NCBI GenBank assembly: GCA_009192285.1
Contig: CM018603.1
Span: 6,631,613 to 6,695,612, forward strand
Length of the DNA stretch: 64,000 nucleotides
DNA from: Morchella semilibera
Lineage: Eukaryota > Ascomycota > Pezizomycetes > Pezizales > Morchellaceae
Direction of reading: 5' to 3'
The position numbers were made by a program, and so were the translations under genes. The stretch's first letter is position 1. The number at the start of each line of letters is the position of its first letter. The notes under the pieces were generated by a model that had not been told where the DNA came from, made no database searches, and worked only from the letters and a program-made list of their open reading frames with translations. Positions 57,077-64,000 of the stretch are shown piece after piece.

Positions 57077-58722
57077 CTATCTACCCCCCCGCTCTAGGTC
57101 TTCGTCTTTTCCTACTAAGGTTGTCTCATCGTCATCGCTCCCTCTTCGCCCACCAAAACCTCTTACAATACTTTCTTCCTCTGCATAGCCAGGCGTGCTA
57201 GGCCCCCTACTTCCTGGAAGAAGCATCATAGAACTATTCCTACTCTTACTGCTCTCTGGCACGTTGCTCCTTTTCCTTCCCAGACCCCGTCTTCCGCTTC
57301 TTAATGCGTTATATGAGCTCGAAGGGGAAGTAGATCTCGGCGTCCCTATGCCATCCTGGAGTGTAGAACCGTCAGTATCTGGGTTGTATTCTTCCAATAC
57401 TGGTGTAACGAGCTTTTTATCGGTTCCGCGGGAACGGCGGGAGGATGGTCTTAGAAGGCTTCGAGAATCCGCATTGGCTTCCTCGTCATCTGAATTGAAA
57501 ATATCTCCCGTGCTATCAAATGACCGACGGTGGTTTGATAGCGTTCCGGGGACTGGCGCAATATCCTCAGCGTAACCTGACTTATCGGTCTTCTTCTTGA
57601 TGTAAGAATCGATGATATAATACTGGACTCCGTTCATGACCAATGGAAAGAACTGGAGAGTGCTGTTAGTATACAACTTAGATCTGGAGGTAGTATTTGG
57701 AGTTTAAAAATAAATTACTCACAAACATTACGAAGAAAACTTGAAGTCTTTTGTTACCCTCGGTCCAGGCTAGTAGCCAGTCTCCGACATGGCCCAACCA
57801 TGGGCAAAGGGCAAAAATGATCCATACAACGAACTTCATTCCCATCAATCCCATAAAGTAGATGATGGCTTGTTTTATCCACCACGACCATCTTGGTGGT
57901 TCGCCATAATCACCTGAAGTTATTCCTGTCTTGAAAAACTCAAAGGGTGACAAAGCCAAAAGGGTGTGTAACACGCGAAGTATAACAATAAGGATTGCAA
58001 TCCCAATAGTAGTCTATGGTCACGTATCAGCTATGTTTCCCGGTATAAGGAGTGGTGAGTACAAACATCGATGCCTAAATTCAATAAATAAAAACTACAT
58101 GGATTAGGATGGTATGTTGGATCATCATCAGGTGGGTTACTAAAGTCACGGCGGGAGCGGGGTGGACCACCAAAGCCTGGAGGAGGGGGGCCAAATCCTG
58201 GAGGGGGAGGGAAGCCCGGAGGAGGGGGAGGGGGCATTCCAGCTGGTGTGGGTTCTATGCCGAATGTACCCGAGGAGAGCATGGAAAGCACGATATTCGC
58301 CATATGTACCAAAATAGACCCAACAACTTGCTTGGAGACATCAAACCACCTGCGCGCTCACAGATCAGTAGCTGGCGGCGGCGTACTGCAAATGAGATTA
58401 ACTCACCATATCTTCAGTGGGCGTTGCGGGGATTCTCGAGACCGTTTCCACACTAACGATAGAAGCGCCATGCCCCCAAGTGCAGCCTGGATAAACAAAG
58501 CTATATTTCAAGACCATGGAGTATAAATCAGTTTCTGCTTCACTATTTCAAGCTCCTAGTCCTCTCCCGCCACTGTACAGTACTACTCAAAGCGAAAACG
58601 CGCACCCCAGCTCTCACGGACAGAATGAACGAACCGAATGGACCCAACAGCTCGCATCTGTTGCTACCATCATCAACTCCATCGTCTTGAATCATCGTTA
58701 TTACGGTGGTGGTTGTGTTCAT
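57077..58722 (-). CDS. STIMATE/TMEM110-type vacuolar or ER membrane protein
   Basis: Exons complement(57077..57652, 57723..58013, 58067..58346, 58407..58500, 58635..58722); 1329 nt, 442 residues. Conserved features: CELLGPFALFIQAALGG (helix 1), KIWWFDVSKQVVGS, CSFYLLNLGIDTTIG, WIKQAIIYFMGLMGMKFVVW, RLQVFFVMFFFPLVMN and GVQYYIIDSYI. About five helices are expected. A Pro/Gly-rich cytosolic or lumenal loop (MPPPPPPGFPPPP) sits between helices 2 and 3, and the C-terminal 170 residues are hydrophilic, Ser/Arg/Asp-rich. Animal STIMATE supports STIM1 at ER-plasma membrane contacts; the yeast relative is a vacuolar membrane protein of unknown role. The first donor is uncertain: GTTCGT at 58634 gives the family-like GPFALFIQ, while GTGAGA at 58617 with an acceptor in the next exon also stays in frame. 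Confidence 0.82.
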
Positions 58723-59689
58723 AACTAGGTTAAGCGGCAACCAGCTTGAACGGGGGCCCCACAAGTGAGGATGACGAGAGTTAGGCGTAAGGAGCCCTAA
58801 AAGAAATAGCAAACGAAGGGAAAACAAATCCAGAAAGATAAGGAAGACACGAAAAAAATTAACAAACTATGTGATGGTGATGAGGGCGGTTTCTATTGTT
58901 GGTGAGTGAGGTGAAAAGGGTAACAGTGTTAGGGAAGCGCCAGATATGGGAGACGGTCGCACAGAGAGTGTTGACCCAAGAGGCATCACCGGTCTTGGCA
59001 GAACCCTTAGTCAGTCTATGCACAGCCGCCTGCACAACTTTAGAGCTACATTTAGGTTTACACCTTTAGGCAAGCATTAGGAGCCTCAAGCACTCGCCTT
59101 TAACTACATGTACTTGTAGTGTTTACTCGTAAAATACATGTAGTCATGAAATTTTCTCCCCTGTGAGTCCTAAGCGATAAAAACCATATGCTGCACCTAC
59201 ATGTACATGTATATATCAAGTACATGTATGTAGGTACCTGCTCCAAAGTACGATGTGCTACGGCCTGCAGCTCCGATACCGATGTTATCAGTTTCCTTAA
59301 ATCTACGGGGCAGAATGTCATGATTCGGCGGGCACATGTATATATATATGTAAGTACATGTAGGTACTTTGTTTTTTCAAGCTCAAATAGGATTCGCCGC
59401 GCACCCAAATTTAAACTCCCCAAAGTCCTCCCTTCCTCGGTGCTAGGAGGTTATCGTGGAGGAGCTTTGACCGGCCATGTGGTCGTCGGTCTTGGCTGCA
59501 CCCAAGAACCCGGAAATTCTCCTGTGCACAGACAATGACTTCTCGGGAGGGTAACAGGGCGACTAGCTTACCCTCCTAAGAAGTGGCATTTTGGTATCTA
59601 GACAAACGTTTGTTCCTCGCGTCGGTTGCTGTGCTCAACCTGCTCGCTCCCTTGTCTTAGAGGATACCAGACATCTTTCAAAATTAAAT
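58723..59689. promoter_or_regulatory. Divergent promoter of the STIMATE-like gene and ysh1
   Basis: The two start codons are 967 bp apart and point away from each other. TACATGTA palindromes cluster at 59104-59145, 59198-59236 and 59337-59365. No ORF supported. Confidence 0.55.
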
Positions 59690-62600
59690 ATGGCTACAAA
59701 AAGGAAGCTAGAGCCAACCGTCGAGGACGAAATTATCGTGCGTGCCCCCCCCCCCCATAACCACCTTCAATCTTCCCATACAATAATCTGCCGAGCTAAC
59801 AAATATCCTTTGGCATTAACAGGATGACTCTGACTATCTCAACTTTCTCTGTCTCGGGGGAGGTAATGAAGTTGGTCGCTCTTGCCATATCATCCAATAC
59901 AAAGGAAAGACTGTTATGCTTGATGCTGGTGTTCATCCTGCATATGATGGCCTTGCTGCGCTCCCCTTTTACGACGAGTTTGATCTAAGTACTGTTGATG
60001 TGCTGTTGATTAGCCATTTTCATTTGGATCATGCGGCAAGCTTGCCGTATGTCATGACGAAAACAAACTTTAAAGGACGCGTTTTCATGACCCACCCCAC
60101 AAAGGCAATCTACAAGTGGTTGATCCAGGACAGTGTTAGAGTCAGGTGTGTATTTGAGTTCATAGGACCTTTTGGCCAGGTGGCGATTAATTAACATTTA
60201 TATACCAGTAATGTCCATAACACTCCAGAGACCCTCTACAACGAAGCCGACCATCTTTCTTCATACTCCCGAATTGAGGCAATTGATTACCATACAACGC
60301 TCACTCATGCGGGTATATCCATAACACCTTACCATGCTGGGCACGTGCTTGGGGGTGCAATGTTCTTTATTGAAATTGCTGGTCTCAAAGTTATGTTTAC
60401 TGGAGATTATTCCCGTGAAGATGATCGACATTTAGTGTCTGCTGAAATTCCTCCTGACAAGCCTGATTTACTTATTTGTGAATCCACATATGGCACTGCT
60501 ACACATATGCCCAGGCTTGAGAAGGAAGCTAGGCTCATGAAGATGACCACTGACATTCTCACCCGTGGTGGTAGAGTTCTTATGCCCGTCTTTGCTCTCG
60601 GAAGAGCGCAAGAACTATTGCTTATCTTGGACGAATACTGGGAGAAACACCCTCAATTCCAGACGTATCCAATCTATTATGCCTCTAATCTGGCTAGGAA
60701 ATGTATGGATGTATACAGAACTTATATTAATACCATGAACGACAGAATAAAGAAGGCAATGTTTGAAGAGGAGGGCAGAAATCCTTGGGACTTTAGATGG
60801 GTCAGATCTTTGAAAGCCATAGATAGGTTCGAAGACGTGGGTGGTTGTGTCATGTTGGCAAGTCCCGGAATGATGCAGGTAAAAGCCCTTTTGACCCTTC
60901 GCCGGAGATCATATTTCTTTTTATCATTACACTTCATTATCTTGGTGTTTGTTGGATTTCAGTATCTATATTTCTCAAACTTCTATATTTCATGTGGGCT
61001 TGGGGGCATTTGGAGGATAAGAGCAGAGCATTACCGCTTCCGTGGCTCAATACCTCGTGCCGGTGGTGGCACGACTGTATTGCTAGGATTGCATTCTACC
61101 CTTGCAAAGTGGTTGTGTGCTATGGAGATCATGATTTCCTTCCGCTTTGATATACACGATGTTGTTAAAATAAATATACACCTTTTCCATCATCAACATC
61201 AACATCACCATTGTCATGGTCATCCCATTGCCCACAACACATGTATATTCGGAGTGCCTCTATTCCACGTATTATCCCGCAAAATCACTAACATAATTCC
61301 CCTTGCCACGTACAGAACGGTGTATCCCGCGAACTTCTCGAAAGATGGTGTCCCGATCCTCGAAATGGCCTTGTCATCACTGGTTATAGCGTCGAAGGCA
61401 CAATGGCCAAACAGATCATGAACGAACCTACCGAGATACCCGCAATCATGACTGCAAACCGCGGGGGAGGGAACCGTAGAGGAGACGGGGACGGTAGCCA
61501 GGTCATGATTCCTCGGCGCTGCAGTATTGAGGAACTCTCGTTCGCCGCACATGTGGATTATGGCCAAAACTCTGGGTTCATAGAAGAGGTTGGAGCAAAG
61601 GTCGTAATTCTGGTCCATGGAGAGCATAATAATATGGGCCGTCTCAAGTCTGCGCTCCTCAGTAAGAACTCTGACAAGAAGGAAAAGGACAAGATCAAGA
61701 TTTATAGTCCAAAGAACTGTGAGGAGCTGCGGATCCCTTTCAAGGGAGACAAGGTCGCAAAGGTAATAACCCCGCTACTCCTAAGTTCGAGAGTAATCTA
61801 ACTAACACCATTAGGTTGTTGGCAAACTTGCACAGAAGCCCCCGCCAACAGCATCCCCCGCCATGCAACTCCAAAAAGAGCAGCTCCTCACAGGTGTCCT
61901 CGTCCAAAACGATTTCAAGCTCTCCCTCATGGCACCCGACGACCTTCGTGAGTATGCTGGGCTCACCACTACCGTTGTCACATGCCGCCAGAAGGTCCCC
62001 ATGAGTGTAGCTGGAGTCGGTCTTGTGCGCTGGAGTTTGGAGGGCATGTTTGGCGGTGTTGTGAACATCGAGGACGATGATGATGAGGATGATGAAAGGG
62101 AGGAGGATATCCCACAGGAAGAAGAAGATGCGGATACGGATGGTGGGGAAAAGTCAAAAATAACTGGGAAGACCTTCAAGGTCATGGATTGTGTCACAGT
62201 TAGATGCATGAAGGGATATGTTGAACTAGAGTGGGTTGGTAATGTTCTTAATGACGGGATTGCGGATGCTGTATTGGCAGTTCTCATGACTTTAGAGAGT
62301 AGTCCAGCTGCGGTCAAATGTAAGCCATTTACCTTGTTCAAAATCTTGATATTTGATCCACTGACATAACTACACACAGACTCCGCCTCTAAATCCACTC
62401 ACCACCACCACCACCACCGTGACCATTCCGTCGGAGCCCCCAAGGATATCTCCCCACATGCTCACATCACGCCCAGCCAACGTCTCGAACGCATCCTTAT
62501 GTTCCTCGAAGCACAGTTCGGCGACTGTGTGACACCACTCCCCCGCGGCTCCCAACCCGAAAACGCGCCCAAAGGGATCACCAATGCCCCAGAGGGCGGG

Positions 62601-62798
62601 GACATGGATCTCGACACACTTAACCAGCTCATTCCCGGCGTGCAAATCAAAATTGATAATCTTGTTGCCAACGTTTGGTTCGAGACCCTCCTAATTGAGT
62701 GCAAGAATGAGAGCTTGAGGATGAGAATCAAAACAGTCGTAGAGAGAGCCGTGGAGACGGTTGCCCCCTTTGTCGACCTTGTTGGGCCGGGTTATTAG
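59690..62798 (+). CDS. ysh1: Ysh1/CPSF73, pre-mRNA 3'-end endonuclease
   Basis: Exons 59690..59737, 59823..60145, 60209..60878, 61316..61762, 61815..62319, 62380..62798; 2412 nt, 803 residues (yeast Ysh1 is 779). It is the nuclease that cuts pre-mRNA before polyadenylation in the nuclear cleavage and polyadenylation factor. Metallo-beta-lactamase motifs: [18 protein letters not shown] (His81, His83, Asp85, His86), [10 protein letters not shown] and [12 protein letters not shown]; beta-[31 protein letters not shown] and [10 protein letters not shown]; then [14 protein letters not shown] and [15 protein letters not shown]. The C-terminal domain has an acidic [10 protein letters not shown] insert and six consecutive histidines encoded by exon 6. 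Intron 1 begins with an uncommon GTGCGT and holds a C14 run. Intron 3 is 437 nt, much longer than any other here, and stays open in frame. Confidence 0.95.
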
Positions 62799-64000
62799 TA
62801 GGAGTACACAAAAGAGAGGGGTTGTTTCACTAAAAATATGGTTTTTGTAGGTTAACTGAGGGGTATAACTAGTGGTTGGAGTGTTTGAAGGGTTCGGACC
62901 GGGAGTAAAATGCTTTTTTCTTGTTCTTCCCCCCTTAGTAGTTGATTTTTTCTTTTCTAAATTGCCCTTATTTTCGAGCTACTTCTTGCTACGAGGTATA
63001 TGAATCTTCTACATTGTTGATACGAGATGTTTGCCCAACAAACCCAACGTAAACCAGAATACGGGAGAGAATTATGGGCTCCCTGATAGCTAGTGCATTT
63101 ACCGCCTTGCAATGGTCTGCCGTAAAGAGAGACCAAGCCTGTGATTTGTTTGTCACTTAGAGCTTTCGTTAGATTATAGAAGTTCTTGTCTACTACAGAC
63201 TTTTTTTTTTTTCACGCCCCTCCTTCCTAGATCTAGATTTTCCCTCCACCGATACTTACGTAACCGTACAAGCTTAGAACCACCTGAATCGGATCTTTGT
63301 TAGGGCCAGGTGGTTATTTCGGACTCTAGCCTGCTCATAAGAAACCTCACGTGTAAAGCCTAAAGTGCGGTCTCTTTTGCGCCTAGCGGTACGATAGAAT
63401 CACAATGTATCACTCGGACAACCCCACCGCGCCCGTTTTATGTTTGTTTTTGGGTACAAGAGAGAGGCGTCATATATACCGGATACATAATCCTAGACAC
63501 CCTGTTTGACTCGCAAGCAACAAACATTACAACAACCTGCGCTAAGAGCCCGACACCTAAACCCAACGCCGACGGGTATCAGGGAGGAAATAACCCAAGA
63601 TATATAATAACTTTGTGTCCTTTTGACAATACATTTCGTGGTTCAGGGGATAGCTTGGGTCCTTGTTAATATGGTTGCCTGTAATATTGTAGTTTGGTCT
63701 CAGTTACCAAAGTACGTGCACTTTTGTGTCAAAATAACATTAAAATAAGGCAGTATAATTCTGGAAATTAAGAACAAATCATCAATTCACCTTTAAAACT
63801 CGTTCACAGTACAAACATCCGGCGTGCAGAGGCCTTCCTAGATATCGCTCTGATGCTTTGTCGGTCGAGCACAATACCCGGACGGAATGAGTGGGCGTTG
63901 GATGTACTAGACCCGCATATATCCTTCGAGATGATTTTCTGCCGGCCAATGTGGGTTATGATATGCGAGCACAGGTATATAAAATGCACTCGTGATTACC
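62799..64000. other. Intergenic, right edge
   Basis: 3' flank of ysh1, then 1.1 kb without a supported ORF or RNA gene. T-rich tracts near 62946 and 63204. The next gene is probably beyond the window. Confidence 0.55.

Overview
The window looks like nuclear DNA of a filamentous ascomycete (Pezizomycotina; possibly Pezizomycetes, not proven). Genes are split by short GT-AG introns, mostly 50-100 nt, often with a CTAAC-type branch point just before the acceptor. The gene set is fungal: a Zn2Cys6 regulator, Vtc4, Sam37, Ysh1, Hst2, a Jhd1-type demethylase, and hexose and Dal5-type transporters. Gene models were built by hand from splice sites, reading phase and family conservation. Every complete multi-exon model closes in frame with a total length divisible by three. 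There is no bacterial operon structure and no rRNA or tRNA gene that I could recognise.

Layout. 1-2834 (-): a membrane protein with a HELGH motif, running off the left edge. 3710-4764 (-): secreted S1/P1 nuclease. 6525-13053 (-): very long PHD-JmjC histone demethylase. 15346-16272 (+): small cysteine-rich acidic protein. 17075-18757 (+): Sam37/metaxin. 19936-20193 (+): 85-residue orphan. 20830-23570 (-): Vtc4 polyphosphate polymerase. 26731-27603 (-): Sym1/Mpv17. 28301-28900: an unusual array of hairpin-forming direct repeats, followed by a G-rich minisatellite at 29160-29440. 30820-33234 (-): Zn2Cys6 regulator. 34480-36228 (-): Dal5-type MFS transporter, divergent from an AtuA/DUF1446-DUF4387 protein at 36944-38881 (+). 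39397-40083 (-): Arg/His-rich orphan. 40084-45998: gene-poor, with a MITE. 45999-48263 (+): hexose transporter. 48264-51753: gene-poor, with a second MITE. 51754-52983 (-): F-box/ankyrin protein. 54131-55563 (-): Hst2 sirtuin. 57077-58722 (-): STIMATE-type membrane protein. 59690-62798 (+): Ysh1/CPSF73. 62799-64000: no gene seen.

Most genes are unrelated housekeeping or regulatory loci. The one plausible functional group is 30.8-38.9 kb: a Zn2Cys6 factor, a carboxylate-type MFS permease and an AtuA-like enzyme. The permease and enzyme share a 715-bp divergent promoter with a 21-bp palindrome and a CGG-N8-CCG site, which suggests a small inducible catabolic module.

The most unusual non-coding features are: (i) the 28.3-28.9 kb array, whose units keep paired stems while changing their sequence; (ii) a pair of ~245-bp MITEs whose ends carry the palindrome TACATGTA, a motif scattered through nearly all intergenic DNA here but not noticed in exons; (iii) tiny first coding exons (5, 10, 11 and 14 nt) in four genes.
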